Assembly: GCF_028751195.1 (NCBI RefSeq)
Contig: NZ_CP066784.1
Coordinates: 3,472,001 to 3,536,000 of the forward strand
Direction of reading: 5' to 3'
From: Alicyclobacillus sp. ALC3
Lineage (GTDB): Bacteria; Bacillota; Bacilli; Alicyclobacillales; Alicyclobacillaceae
DNA length: 64,000 nt
The translations under genes were made by a program, and so were the position numbers. Below are positions 53,175 to 62,797 of the stretch, one piece after another (position 1 is the first letter of the stretch; each line of letters starts with the position of its first letter). The notes beneath the pieces were generated by a model that was not told the origin of the DNA, did not search any database, and was given only the letters and a program-made list of their open reading frames with translations.

Positions 53175-54902
53175 ATGAAGAGAATGACGAAGGCAGGCGT
53201 GGCGACCATCGCGTTGACCGGAGCCATGACCATGCTGCTTGCGGGGTGCGGAGCTTCAACCAGCACTACCTCACCAGGAAGTACCACAGGCAACAGCACT
53301 ACCTCGTCCGGCACCCCAGTGAACGGTGGGACGCTCACAATCGGTCAGACAACCAAGTGGACCGATCAGTTCATCCCTGGCATGGACGGTAGCTTGTACA
53401 CGGCAAACGTCTACAGTTTTGCTTTTGATTCGATTTTGAACTTTAACAACAAGTTGGAACTCACACCGTGGTTGGTCAAGTCGTGGAGCTACTCCAATGG
53501 CAACAAGACCATCACGATGCACCTGCAGCCACACGCAAACTGGTCTGACGGCAAGCCCATCACTTCTCAGGATGTTTTGCTGTACATGAACTTCGTCGGC
53601 TCCAAGGTCTATAACACGACCTTCCAAGGTCAGTACGGCTATCTCGTACAACCAGTCGTGGGGTCCGCTCAACTCCTGAGTGGTAAAGCCACCTCTTTCA
53701 CACAGACTGGCGGCTTTAAAATCATCAACAGCAAGACGTTCCAAATCAACCTGGCGACGGCAGATGCCTCGGCTTTGGCGGCTGACCTGTCTGGCATTAC
53801 ACCGCTACCGTACCACATCCTCGGCAAAATCCCGTTCAGCCAATGGAAGTCGAACGCCTTTAACACACTGCCTCAAGTCGTGTCCGGCGCCTACATTCCA
53901 ACGAAGGCGGATAAGAGCGGTACACTGGTCGAATTTACGGCGAACAAGCACTACTGGAAAGGTGCCCCGCACATCTCCAACATTGATATCAAATACGTCA
54001 GCCAGAGCACAGAGGGCAGTTTGGTCGAGAGCGGCCAGTTGGGCTTCGCGCTCAACGGTCTGACGCCAACGGACTACTTGACGCTGAAAAAGGCGAGCGG
54101 CGTGACGACTAAGACTCTGCCGGCTCTTGGCTTCGAATACCTTGGCCTGCATGACAACTCGGCACCGTGGAACAACGCAACGCTGCGCCAAGCGGTGATG
54201 TACGGCATTGACCACAACGCCATCATCAACAGTGTTGAGAAGGGTCTGGCCAGCAAAATTGTCGGCCCGATTCCTTCCGTCAGTTGGGCATATACCACAC
54301 AGGGTATGAAGCAGTACAACTACAGCGTCTCCAAAGCCAAGTCCCTGATTCAGTCCCAGGGCTATAAGATGGGGTCGAACGGTTTCTACCAGAAGAGCGG
54401 GCAGACCCTCGGCTTCACCATTACGATTCCGACGGGTTCTCAAACGGCGACGGAAAATGCCGACCTGATTGCGCAGGACATGCAAAAAGTCGGCGTGAAA
54501 GTGACCGTCAACACGCCAATCAATTTCACAACCATGATTACAGACCTCGAAAACAACAGCAAGAGCATTCAAGGCTGGCTCGCTGGTTGGTCGCTGGGTA
54601 CCGACCCAGACCCACGTGGACTGTGGGGCTCGACAGACGCCTTCAACTTCGAACGTTGGGTCAACAAGACGGACGATACCCTCATCAAGAACACGTGGTC
54701 CTTGCCGAGTGACTTCACGCAGGCTGGCCGCAAGGCAGCGTTCGTGCCTTGGGAACAGTTGGTCAACAAGCAGGTACCGCTTATCTTCCTGTACGAGAAC
54801 AACAACAACTACGCCTTTACAAGCAAGCTGAACATTCCGGCAAATGACTGGACGCCAGCTGGAGAGTTGCCGCTAAACCCGCAACAGTGGTGGCTCAGCT
54901 AA
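53175..54902 (+). CDS. oppA: Peptide-binding lipoprotein OppA, second copy
   Basis: A 575-residue SBP_bac_5 lipoprotein, lipobox LLAGC (Cys25), nearly collinear with the first OppA and the same length. Shared segments include TTSSGTPVNGGTL-like linker ends, SQDVLLYMNFVGSK and GTDPDPRGLWGS. Differences lie mainly in surface stretches such as IPTGSQTATENADLIAQDMQ versus IGQGSTTGQEIADLIASDL. It most likely serves the same OppBCDF channel with a different peptide range or under another condition. The ATG follows AAGGGGG. A perfect terminator follows. Confidence 0.92.
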   Translation: MKRMTKAGVATIALTGAMTMLLAGCGASTSTTSPGSTTGNSTTSSGTPVNGGTLTIGQTTKWTDQFIPGMDGSLYTANVYSFAFDSILNFNNKLELTPWLVKSWSYSNGNKTITMHLQPHANWSDGKPITSQDVLLYMNFVGSKVYNTTFQGQYGYLVQPVVGSAQLLSGKATSFTQTGGFKIINSKTFQINLATADASALAADLSGITPLPYHILGKIPFSQWKSNAFNTLPQVVSGAYIPTKADKSGTLVEFTANKHYWKGAPHISNIDIKYVSQSTEGSLVESGQLGFALNGLTPTDYLTLKKASGVTTKTLPALGFEYLGLHDNSAPWNNATLRQAVMYGIDHNAIINSVEKGLASKIVGPIPSVSWAYTTQGMKQYNYSVSKAKSLIQSQGYKMGSNGFYQKSGQTLGFTITIPTGSQTATENADLIAQDMQKVGVKVTVNTPINFTTMITDLENNSKSIQGWLAGWSLGTDPDPRGLWGSTDAFNFERWVNKTDDTLIKNTWSLPSDFTQAGRKAAFVPWEQLVNKQVPLIFLYENNNNYAFTSKLNIPANDWTPAGELPLNPQQWWLS

Positions 54903-54923
54903 TAAGGTTTGGCCAAGTGTTTT

Positions 54924-54953
54924 AAAGGGGTCCGCCGTGCGGACCCCTTTTTC
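54924..54953 (+). terminator. Intrinsic terminator after second oppA
   Basis: AAAGGGGTCCGC pairs with GCGGACCCCTTT around CGT and is followed by a T run. Confidence 0.9.
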
Positions 54954-54998
54954 TCGTTGTGGATTAACTTTCAATTTCAAGCTGACACGCTACTGGGA

Positions 54999-56333
54999 TT
55001 AGCTGTGGGGAGTCACTTGCGCTGTCCACCGTTCCCAGGGAACCAGATTTTCAAGTAGCACGGAAAACAGGATTCCGACCAACATCCCGTTCGCACAGAT
55101 GCCCTGCGCAAAGCCGGGCAGACTTTGAAAGACGGTTGCGGGCATGCTCAAAATCGCCAGTCCAATCAAGACGGGACCGGCGATACGAAACACCGTTCGA
55201 AAGTCGATCGTCAGTCCTTGCAGGTTATGCAGCGCTGAACCAAACAACTGAAAGTAGGCAATCACAAGGACCGCGTCGCCGATGCTGATGGGCAGTCGCG
55301 AGAAAAATCCGGCCAGTTGCGGGATCAGGCCAAGCAGTGTAAACAGAGCTGCCCCGACGATAAAGGGCGCACGGCTGAGCAGTCGTGTGGTGCGTAAAAA
55401 ACCGATGGAAGATGTGTATGGGGCATACGGGACGACAGCGAGAGGGCCGCTTGTAAATGTCAACATCCCCGTTAGCAGAAACGACCTCCGAAACTGTGCG
55501 GAAGTCACGGCTGAATTGAACAATGGTTCACTCGCGCGCAACGTCGCAATCGTGTTCGTCGTGTTGATCAGTGCAGTCACGACTGTGGCCGTGACAATCC
55601 CGGCGTTCCACGCGGGATGACCCCAGGCGAAGGTTTGTGTCACATCCTGCAAGTTAGGCCGCACGACTGGCGAAGCAGCGTGGATGAACAGGTGGTAAGC
55701 GAACCAGCCAAGGGTAATCCCAATAAGAATCGAGAAGTTGCTGAGCAACCCCCGCCCCGCAATCGTCAACACGGCGACCAAAATAGATACCGCGATGGCT
55801 AGGCCGGCAACGCTTGGAGTCAGGTGCCCGTTGGCATCGATGCCGAGCATCCCGCGAAAGAAGATGTCCACGAGCTGAGAGGCGAGCAGCATCAGGAGCA
55901 CGGCCATCACAATCGGCGTAAACAACCGGTTCAAGACTCTGTACAGGCCAAACACGCCCAACAGCACAATCGCCAGACCGCCAAGCATCATGCCGCTCTC
56001 CATGCTGCCGCCGACTGTAGTCAGTGAGAGCCCCGAACTGACGCCAATGTTGGCGAGACTGAGGATGAGCCCCCACCATAACCCGGACTGACCCTCCATG
56101 AGCGGGAGTTTGTGGCCGAACAGGACCTGCAGCAGACAGGCAATACCTGTGACGATGAAGGACCGTGCCATGTCACCGCTGACAGCCGGGTCTGACAAGT
56201 GAAACGCAGCGCCAATTGACAGTGGGATGACTACTGTGTTGGCGAACATAAAGCCGAGCCATTGCACACCAGCGAAGCCTGTGATGACAATGCCGCTGGC
56301 GCGAACTGAATTGTTGCGGGGAGTCGGGGCCAA
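54999..56333 (-). CDS. NCS2 family nucleobase permease
   Basis: A 444-residue permease of the nucleobase:cation symporter-2 (xanthine/uracil) family with about 12-14 helices. Family segments include PLMEGQSGLWWGLILSLAN near TM3, NTTNTIATLRASEPL and PYTSSIGFLRTTRLLSRAPF. It imports purines or uracil with protons; the base is not readable. The TTG start follows AAAAGGAGG. It diverges from the HAD gene. Confidence 0.87.
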   Translation of the reverse strand: MAPTPRNNSVRASGIVITGFAGVQWLGFMFANTVVIPLSIGAAFHLSDPAVSGDMARSFIVTGIACLLQVLFGHKLPLMEGQSGLWWGLILSLANIGVSSGLSLTTVGGSMESGMMLGGLAIVLLGVFGLYRVLNRLFTPIVMAVLLMLLASQLVDIFFRGMLGIDANGHLTPSVAGLAIAVSILVAVLTIAGRGLLSNFSILIGITLGWFAYHLFIHAASPVVRPNLQDVTQTFAWGHPAWNAGIVTATVVTALINTTNTIATLRASEPLFNSAVTSAQFRRSFLLTGMLTFTSGPLAVVPYAPYTSSIGFLRTTRLLSRAPFIVGAALFTLLGLIPQLAGFFSRLPISIGDAVLVIAYFQLFGSALHNLQGLTIDFRTVFRIAGPVLIGLAILSMPATVFQSLPGFAQGICANGMLVGILFSVLLENLVPWERWTAQVTPHS

Positions 56334-56410
56334 ACAGCGTCCTCCTTTTCATGTTTACTTCTCTATTTTACATTACGACAAGGCGTAGTACGATGATGAA
56401 CAGGAGTGTG

Positions 56411-57160
56411 ATGTGGTTGAAAGCATACGATGTCATCTTCTTTGATCTCGACCATACGCTGGTCGATACCCGTGGTCAGTACAAAGAGGGACTTGCCGTT
56501 TCACTCAAACAGGTGTACGCGGACAAAGCGCCGGCGGGGTTTGCGGACAAGTTTTTGCGCCACCACGAAGCATTGTGGGGCCAATACGACCGCCGTGAGA
56601 TTACCATGCAGACGTTGCGCAGACAGAGGTTCTTGCGCGCCTGGCGCGACTACGGCGTCTCGAAGTCGGACGACGAAGCAGACCATTTTCACGAAGTGTA
56701 CAATGCAACTTTTGAACACACGTTGCATCCATTTGCGGGAGTGCTCGACCTCGTGCAGACGCTTGCAGGCGACCACCGACTAGGTATTATCACCAACGGA
56801 TCTCCGGACCTGCAGTGGCGCAAACTCGGCATTGCCGGGCTGCAGCCGTATTTTGCTCAGGATGCCGTCGTGATTTCCGAAAACATCGGCAAAGCGAAAC
56901 CTCATCCCAGCGTTTATCAGGCCGCGTGTGACGCGCTTTCTGTGGCCAAACAAGACGCACTGATGGTCGGGGACAACTTTGTTGCCGATGTCCAGGGTGC
57001 CCGTAACTTTGGCCTCGATGCCCTCTGGTTTCTTCCGGATCCGCAGGAACCGTTGTCTGCCCTGACATGTACATACGGTGAAACCCCGATACTTCAGGCC
57101 ACAGAGGTGGCTGCAGCCATTTCCGCCCTTGAGCGCCAGCGCAAAAGTTCCCCCCGCTGA
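56411..57160 (+). CDS. HAD family hydrolase, YjjG-like
   Basis: A 249-residue HAD phosphatase. Motif I is FFDLDHTLVD, motif II ITNGSPD, the motif III Lys lies in GKAKPHPSVYQ, and motif IV is MVGDNFVADVQGA; a helical cap domain lies between I and II. The pattern is that of YjjG/YfnB, which dephosphorylate pyrimidine nucleotides (family knowledge), and may clean non-canonical dNMPs. I chose the ATG at 56411 just after AGGAG; a TTG six bases later is also possible. Confidence 0.85.
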   Translation: MWLKAYDVIFFDLDHTLVDTRGQYKEGLAVSLKQVYADKAPAGFADKFLRHHEALWGQYDRREITMQTLRRQRFLRAWRDYGVSKSDDEADHFHEVYNATFEHTLHPFAGVLDLVQTLAGDHRLGIITNGSPDLQWRKLGIAGLQPYFAQDAVVISENIGKAKPHPSVYQAACDALSVAKQDALMVGDNFVADVQGARNFGLDALWFLPDPQEPLSALTCTYGETPILQATEVAAAISALERQRKSSPR

Positions 57161-57326
57161 TTCTCTTCCCAGTATGAATTCGCACCGAATTGAAGATTTT
57201 CAAACAGGCGTATGATGCCAAACGAATCGGGGATCCTGAAACGCGAGAGACTGCGCTGGTTTGCCCAGCGCGGTTCGCTTCCGGATCGGCTGTCCTTTCT
57301 GGATGTCGGTAGAAAGGAGTGCTGCG

Positions 57327-59051
57327 ATGTACGCCTCTTTCTGGTCGTTGTTGCCCTTTCTCATGGTGATCCCGATTGCGTTGTGGACGCGACAGGTGTT
57401 GCCAGGTCTGATGGTCGGCTTACTGGTAGGCTCGTACATGACTCATCCAACTCTGCTGGGTGGCATTTCTGCCACGCTCGGTTACATTCTCAAAGAGCTC
57501 GCCATCCCAGATAACCTGAGGTTGCTGGTGTTCCTGTACGGATTTGGCTCATTTGTCGGCCTTGTGCGAGTCACTGGTGGAGTGAGCGGGTTTGCAGCTT
57601 GGGTATCCAAGCGCATCCGCACGACCCGTGCTGCCTTTGCCATGACTTGGCTGTCGTCGTTCGCGACCTTCATGGCGCCGGATTTTCGAATCATCACGGT
57701 TGCACCCGTGATGAAAAGTGTCTTCGAGCGACTGCATGTGTCCACAGAGCGTGTCGCCTACGTAATCGACCTGACATCGACTCCGCTGATTGCCATTGTT
57801 CCGATTGGTACAGCGTTTGTCGGCTACATGGTGGGCCTGCTGCAGACGTCGTCGCGCCATCATGGACTCGCGTTGACATCCTTTCAGTTGTTCTTGCAAA
57901 CCATCCCGCTGAATTTTTTCTCGATCGCGATGATTGCCTTAGGCCTCTTTCAAACGTTCTGGCGCAGCTCGCCGGAACGTGCGCCTGCTGCCGCTCAGAA
58001 TGCAGCACCGGAGGAGCGCGAACAAACCAACCGCGACCAGACGGGGGCGGTTTTTGGACCCGCGCGCCCAACTGTGTACGCTCGCGGACTGGACCGGCGC
58101 GAGCGGCCCATTGGACGCCGCGGCTGGCGGGTGTCAACCTTCCGCGCAAAAGTGATTGGGTATGCCCCCGTAGAAGCAGGCGACGAGTTGACACCGGCCC
58201 GCAGTGCACCTGTCGCACAAGCCACGGCGGCCAGACAAAATTCGGAACGTCGTGCAGCTCAGACTGACACAAAACAAGCGGTCGCACAAGAAACAAAGAC
58301 AGATGTCACTGCGGCCCCTCAAGTGACACCGCCTGAGGCTCTTGAAGTTCTGTCCGAACAGGCCCGGCCAAACGTCTGGAACCTGGCCGTTCCACTCGTC
58401 ATCTTGCTGGTACTCACGCTGTGGTTGACGTGGTGGAATGGGCACTTTCACAGTCCGACCTTGTTCGGCGCCTTAGCTGCAGCCAACGCCTCGCAAGCCA
58501 TGCTTCAAGCGCTCCTGATTACACTGGTCGTCATGGTCGTTTGGTACTCTGTAGGGCGCCTGCCAATCAGCCGGACGATGTTCGGGTTTGTCGCGGGCGG
58601 CAATGAAATGATGAGCGTACTGCTCTTGTTGGCATTGGTGTGGGCAGTCTCAGCCGTGTCGACGGACCTTGGATTCTCGGTGTATGTGCAGCGTGCTATT
58701 GGCCACTTGGTGCCAGGTGCGTTCATCGCACCCGCTCTGTTTGTCTTCGGTTGCCTCATCTCGTACGTGATTGGGTCGTCGTTTGGCACGTGGGGCATTT
58801 TGTTGCCATTAGGTTTTACGCTTGCCAACAGCACGCATGCCTCACTCGCCCTTGTCGCAGGGGCGGTGTTTGCAAGTGGGACGTTCGGCGGTTTCGCGTC
58901 TCCGCTCAGTGACAACACCGTTGCCATGGCAACCGTGATGAAACTGCCCACCATGGCATATGCGCACTACAAGTTAAAACCAGCGTTGCTTGCCGCCGGT
59001 GTCTCTACAGTGGCGTACGGGCTCGTTGGCTGGCTCGCACCGGGCGTGTAG
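57327..59051 (+). CDS. NhaC-type Na+/H+ antiporter with long central linker
   Basis: A 574-residue antiporter of the NhaC/YqkI-like family. The N-terminal membrane half includes RTTRAAFAMTWLSSFATFMAPDFR, and the C-terminal half FVFGCLISYVIGSSFGTWGILLP and FASPLSDNTVAMATVMK. Between them, about residues 213-348 form a hydrophilic, Ala/Gln/Arg-rich segment without known domain. It should exchange Na+ (or a small metabolite couple) for H+. The ATG follows AAAGGAG. The formate dehydrogenase gene starts 28 bases later and may be co-transcribed. Confidence 0.82.
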   Translation: MYASFWSLLPFLMVIPIALWTRQVLPGLMVGLLVGSYMTHPTLLGGISATLGYILKELAIPDNLRLLVFLYGFGSFVGLVRVTGGVSGFAAWVSKRIRTTRAAFAMTWLSSFATFMAPDFRIITVAPVMKSVFERLHVSTERVAYVIDLTSTPLIAIVPIGTAFVGYMVGLLQTSSRHHGLALTSFQLFLQTIPLNFFSIAMIALGLFQTFWRSSPERAPAAAQNAAPEEREQTNRDQTGAVFGPARPTVYARGLDRRERPIGRRGWRVSTFRAKVIGYAPVEAGDELTPARSAPVAQATAARQNSERRAAQTDTKQAVAQETKTDVTAAPQVTPPEALEVLSEQARPNVWNLAVPLVILLVLTLWLTWWNGHFHSPTLFGALAAANASQAMLQALLITLVVMVVWYSVGRLPISRTMFGFVAGGNEMMSVLLLLALVWAVSAVSTDLGFSVYVQRAIGHLVPGAFIAPALFVFGCLISYVIGSSFGTWGILLPLGFTLANSTHASLALVAGAVFASGTFGGFASPLSDNTVAMATVMKLPTMAYAHYKLKPALLAAGVSTVAYGLVGWLAPGV

Positions 59052-59079
59052 TCTGTGAATTCAATGGAGGTGAACGACA

Positions 59080-62000
59080 ATGGAGTTGACGGAAACCGCA
59101 CGTCAAATCGGCGTTGAGGTGGACGGGCAGTCTGTGCTCGTTGCAGACAGGGCCACTGTGTTGGACGCCGTTCTCGCAGCGACGGGAGATTTTCCGCACG
59201 TCTGTTATCACCCTGCGCTCAGTCCGATTGAGACCTGTGACACGTGCATGGTTGAGATCGGAGGGAAGTTGCTTCGGGCCTGCTCGACGCCTGCTGCGGA
59301 TGGTATGCAGGTGAGAAGCAAAGCTGTAGCAGCACGGTTTGCCCGCAAAGAAGCGATGGACCGCATCTTGCATAATCACGAGTTGTACTGCACAGTTTGC
59401 GACAACAACAACCAGAACTGTACGGTGCACAATACAGCAATGATGATGAGGATTGAACACCAGAAGTATCCGTTTGAACAAAAGCCATACGAACAGGACA
59501 ACTCGAACCCATTTTACCGCTATGACCCCGACCAGTGCATACTCTGTGGCCGCTGCGTGGAAGCCTGCCAAAACCTGCAGGTCAGCGAAGTGCTGTCGAT
59601 TGACTGGGAGCGGGAACGTCCGCGCGTCATTTGGGACGATGACCGGCCAATCAACGAGTCGTCCTGCGTGTCTTGTGGGCACTGCGTCACGGTCTGCCCG
59701 TGCAATGCGCTGATGGAGAAGAACATGCTTGGCGAAGCAGGCTTCTTAACTGCGATTGCCCCACCAGTGTGGGAATCCATGATAGACATCACGAAAGACG
59801 TCGAACCGGGCTATGGAGCCATCTTCACCGTCTCCGAAGTTGAGGCAGAAATGCGTCAGGCGCGCATTGAAAAGACGAAGACAGTCTGCACGTATTGCGG
59901 CGTGGGGTGCAGCTTCGACATCTGGACGAAGGGCCGAAAAATCCTGAAAGTAGAACCGCAGATGGAAGCGCCTGCGAACCAGGTGTCGACCTGCATCAAG
60001 GGGAAGTTCGGGTGGGACTTCGTCAACAGCCCGGACCGGCTGTTACAACCCCTCATTCGCAAAGACGACACCTTTATCCCCGTGTCGTGGGACGAAGCAC
60101 TGGAGTACACCGCGACGCGGCTTGCCGAGATTCGCGACAAGCACGGTCCGAATTCTATCGGCTACATTTCCTCTTCGAAGTGCACGAACGAGGAGAACTA
60201 CCTGATGCAGAAGTTTGCCCGCGCGGTGATGGGAACCAACAACATCGACAACTGCTCTAGATACTGCCAGACGCCAGCGACCGAGGGTTTGCGTCGGACG
60301 ATGGGGCTAGGCGGCGATACGGGGTCGATCAAAGACATCGAGAACGCCGAACTCGTGATGGTGGTTGGCGCGAATCCAGCGGAGTCACACCCGGTGCTGT
60401 CGACACGCATCAGGCGGTCCCACAAGAAGCGGGGGCAGAAACTGATCGTCGCCGACCTTCGCAAGAACGACCTGGCGCAGCGGGCAGACATTCTCTTGCA
60501 CCCGGCCCCTGGCAGTGACCTCATTTGGCTGTCGGCGGTGACCAAATACATCATCGACCAGGCTTGGCACGACAAAGGATTTCTGGCCCGACGCGTCGAT
60601 GGGTTCGAAGACTATGCGAAGTCGCTCGAACAGTTCACACTCGACTACGCGGCCGAGCACACCGGCGTCCCGAAAGAGACACTCGTCGCGACTGCTGAGA
60701 TGATTCACAACGCCGGGTCGGTTTGCATTTGCTGGGCGATGGGCGTGACCCAACACATGGGTGGCAGCGATACGAGTACCGCGATCTGTAACTTGCTGCT
60801 CGTTACTGGCAACGCGGGGCGGCCGAACGTTGGCGCGTATCCGCTGCGCGGTCACAACAACGTGCAGGGCGCTGGCGACATGGGCTGTGCACCAGCGTAT
60901 TTCCCGGGTTACGAGCGTATCGATGACGACGACGTGCGGGCGAAATGGGAGCAGGCCTGGGGAGCAAAGCTGCCCACAACCCCTGGGTACGACAACCACC
61001 AAATGGTCGAAGGCATTCACAAGGGCGAGGTCAAGGCGATGTACCTGTTTGGTGAGGAGATGGCAATCGTCGACTCCAACGCCAACCACGTGCAACAGGC
61101 GTTCGAGCAACTCGAGTTTTTTGTCGTACAGGATGTGTTCTTTAGCAAGACGTGTGAGTTTGCCGACGTGATTTTGCCAGCGAGTCCGAGCCTCGAAAAG
61201 GAAGGGACGTTTACCAACACGGAGCGTCGCATCCAGCGGCTGAACCAAGTGTTTGAGCCGCTCGGTGAGTCCAAGCCGGATTGGCGAATCATCACTGAGT
61301 TGGCCAACAGATTGGGCGCGAACTGGACGTACACTCACCCCAGCCAGATCCTCGAAGAGGCATACAGCAGCACAGAACTGATGTCCGGCGTCACTTGGGA
61401 GCGTCTGGACGGGTACAAGAGCCTCCAGTGGCCAGTTGCCTCAGACGGTACAGATACCCCCGTGTTGTACCTTGACGAGTTTGCGCTGTCAGGGGGCAAA
61501 GCCAAGCTGTATCCGGTAGAGTGGACGCACCCGCTCGAGTTGGAGGCGCAGTACGACCTGCACTTGAACAACGGCCGGATGTTGGAGCACTTCCACGAGG
61601 GCAACCTGACCTATCGCGTACAAGGCATCAAGGAGAAGGTGCCGACGACGTACGTCGAGGTCTCACCGGAACTCGCGAAAGAACGAGGAATTGACACAGG
61701 ATCGACCGTTCGCCTCCTCTCTCCGTATGGTAATGTAAAGGTACGTGCGGTCGTGACGGACCGAGTACAGGGCAAAGAGCTGTACCTGCCGATGAACTCG
61801 CCGAAGGACACCGAAGCCGTTAACTACCTGACGAGCAGTTACCACGACAAAATTACGCACACGCCTGCGTATAAGGAAATATCGGTGCGTATGGAGGTTC
61901 TTTGCGCGAAGGGTGAGTCGCCGATGAAACGCGGCAACTTCCGACTCGGCAACCCCAACCCGCAACCCGGTGTGAACGTCGACAAAAAGTGGGCGCGCAG

Positions 62001-62088
62001 TGACTACGATTCGCTGGTCGGAACAGCCAAAGGTGTCGCGGCACGTGTGGATTCGGTCGGTGTGGTGGCAGAATCGACGAATGCGTAG
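59080..62088 (+). CDS. fdhF: Formate dehydrogenase alpha subunit, Mo-containing, Cys type
   Basis: A 1002-residue molybdopterin oxidoreductase. The N-terminal [2Fe-2S] domain has CYHPALSPIETCDTCMVE, then a Cys/His cluster region CTVCDNNNQNC, two [4Fe-4S] sets (CILCGRCVEAC, CVSCGHCVTVCPC) and the fourth cluster at CTYCGVGC. The Mo ligand region is NCSRYCQTPATEGL with Cys, not selenocysteine. It resembles B. subtilis YjgC and NAD-linked formate dehydrogenases, oxidising formate to CO2 in the cytoplasm. No separate NADH subunit lies beside it. The ATG follows GGAGGTG; the YjgD-type gene follows. Confidence 0.9.
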   Translation: MELTETARQIGVEVDGQSVLVADRATVLDAVLAATGDFPHVCYHPALSPIETCDTCMVEIGGKLLRACSTPAADGMQVRSKAVAARFARKEAMDRILHNHELYCTVCDNNNQNCTVHNTAMMMRIEHQKYPFEQKPYEQDNSNPFYRYDPDQCILCGRCVEACQNLQVSEVLSIDWERERPRVIWDDDRPINESSCVSCGHCVTVCPCNALMEKNMLGEAGFLTAIAPPVWESMIDITKDVEPGYGAIFTVSEVEAEMRQARIEKTKTVCTYCGVGCSFDIWTKGRKILKVEPQMEAPANQVSTCIKGKFGWDFVNSPDRLLQPLIRKDDTFIPVSWDEALEYTATRLAEIRDKHGPNSIGYISSSKCTNEENYLMQKFARAVMGTNNIDNCSRYCQTPATEGLRRTMGLGGDTGSIKDIENAELVMVVGANPAESHPVLSTRIRRSHKKRGQKLIVADLRKNDLAQRADILLHPAPGSDLIWLSAVTKYIIDQAWHDKGFLARRVDGFEDYAKSLEQFTLDYAAEHTGVPKETLVATAEMIHNAGSVCICWAMGVTQHMGGSDTSTAICNLLLVTGNAGRPNVGAYPLRGHNNVQGAGDMGCAPAYFPGYERIDDDDVRAKWEQAWGAKLPTTPGYDNHQMVEGIHKGEVKAMYLFGEEMAIVDSNANHVQQAFEQLEFFVVQDVFFSKTCEFADVILPASPSLEKEGTFTNTERRIQRLNQVFEPLGESKPDWRIITELANRLGANWTYTHPSQILEEAYSSTELMSGVTWERLDGYKSLQWPVASDGTDTPVLYLDEFALSGGKAKLYPVEWTHPLELEAQYDLHLNNGRMLEHFHEGNLTYRVQGIKEKVPTTYVEVSPELAKERGIDTGSTVRLLSPYGNVKVRAVVTDRVQGKELYLPMNSPKDTEAVNYLTSSYHDKITHTPAYKEISVRMEVLCAKGESPMKRGNFRLGNPNPQPGVNVDKKWARSDYDSLVGTAKGVAARVDSVGVVAESTNA

Positions 62089-62176
62089 GGAATGGGAGAG
62101 GTTGGTGCCCGGATGCGGGCGATTCGTCTCCTAAAGCGTCCGCAATTTGCATGAGTGTATTTCAGGGGGGAAGCGA

Positions 62177-62677
62177 ATGGCACGAGCAACTATGGAAATC
62201 GCAAAGCCGGAGGTCACACCTGAAGAGGCGCGTGCTCATGTGCTCGCACGCATTGAAGAAGCGCTTGCGAAGCATGAGGGCGGTTTCGTTCAATGGCTGG
62301 AGTTGATGGACGAACTGCACGAGAAGGGCCTGCTCGACATCGTCACGGCGTTACTTCGTCGCGGTGACCGGGTGCTGGAGATTGTCGTTCGCGTTGCGGA
62401 GGAACCAGGCGGGCTGGCCCTAATCAAAAACGCCATTGCGTTGGTTCAAGGCATGGGGCAACTCGATACGCAGGCGCTCGGGGACCTGTTCGGTAAAGTA
62501 AACGCAGGCTTACGCGGCATGACAGCGAGCGACCGTCCGGAGGTGACCGGCGCTTGGAGTGTGATGCAAGCCATGCGTGACCCTGATGTCAGCCGTGGGC
62601 TGAGCCTCGCATTCGGGTTCCTGAAGGGCCTCGGCCAAGCCGCTGGCGGTGAGAACGGAGTAGGCTCCGGGGCGTGA
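62177..62677 (+). CDS. DUF1641 family protein, YjgD-like
   Basis: A 166-residue DUF1641 protein, with LDIVTALLRRGDRVLEIVV, LIKNAIALVQGMGQLD and GAWSVMQAMRDPDVSRGLSLAFGFLKGLGQ. In Bacilli this family (B. subtilis YjgD) is encoded right after the YjgC-type formate dehydrogenase and is thought to be a partner or assembly factor for it. The ATG follows GGGGGG, 88 bases after the dehydrogenase stop. A strong terminator follows. Confidence 0.85.
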   Translation: MARATMEIAKPEVTPEEARAHVLARIEEALAKHEGGFVQWLELMDELHEKGLLDIVTALLRRGDRVLEIVVRVAEEPGGLALIKNAIALVQGMGQLDTQALGDLFGKVNAGLRGMTASDRPEVTGAWSVMQAMRDPDVSRGLSLAFGFLKGLGQAAGGENGVGSGA

Positions 62678-62699
62678 CGGGGCGAGTTGAACAGAGAGA

Positions 62700-62750
62700 G
62701 GGGCTCTCCCAAGTGGCATTCGCTAACTGGGAGAGCCCCTTCGTTGTTTT
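62700..62750 (+). terminator. Terminator after the DUF1641 gene
   Basis: GGGGCTCTCCCA and TGGGAGAGCCCC form a perfect 12-bp stem, followed by a T-rich tail. Confidence 0.88.
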
Positions 62751-62797
62751 GTAGGCTGGTCACGGGACATCCGGTGGGGGGTGGCCCCTGCGTGCGT

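Noticed and set aside
60265..60280. Selenocysteine site in the formate dehydrogenase
   Set aside because: The codon at the Mo-ligand position is TGC (Cys), with no in-frame TGA.
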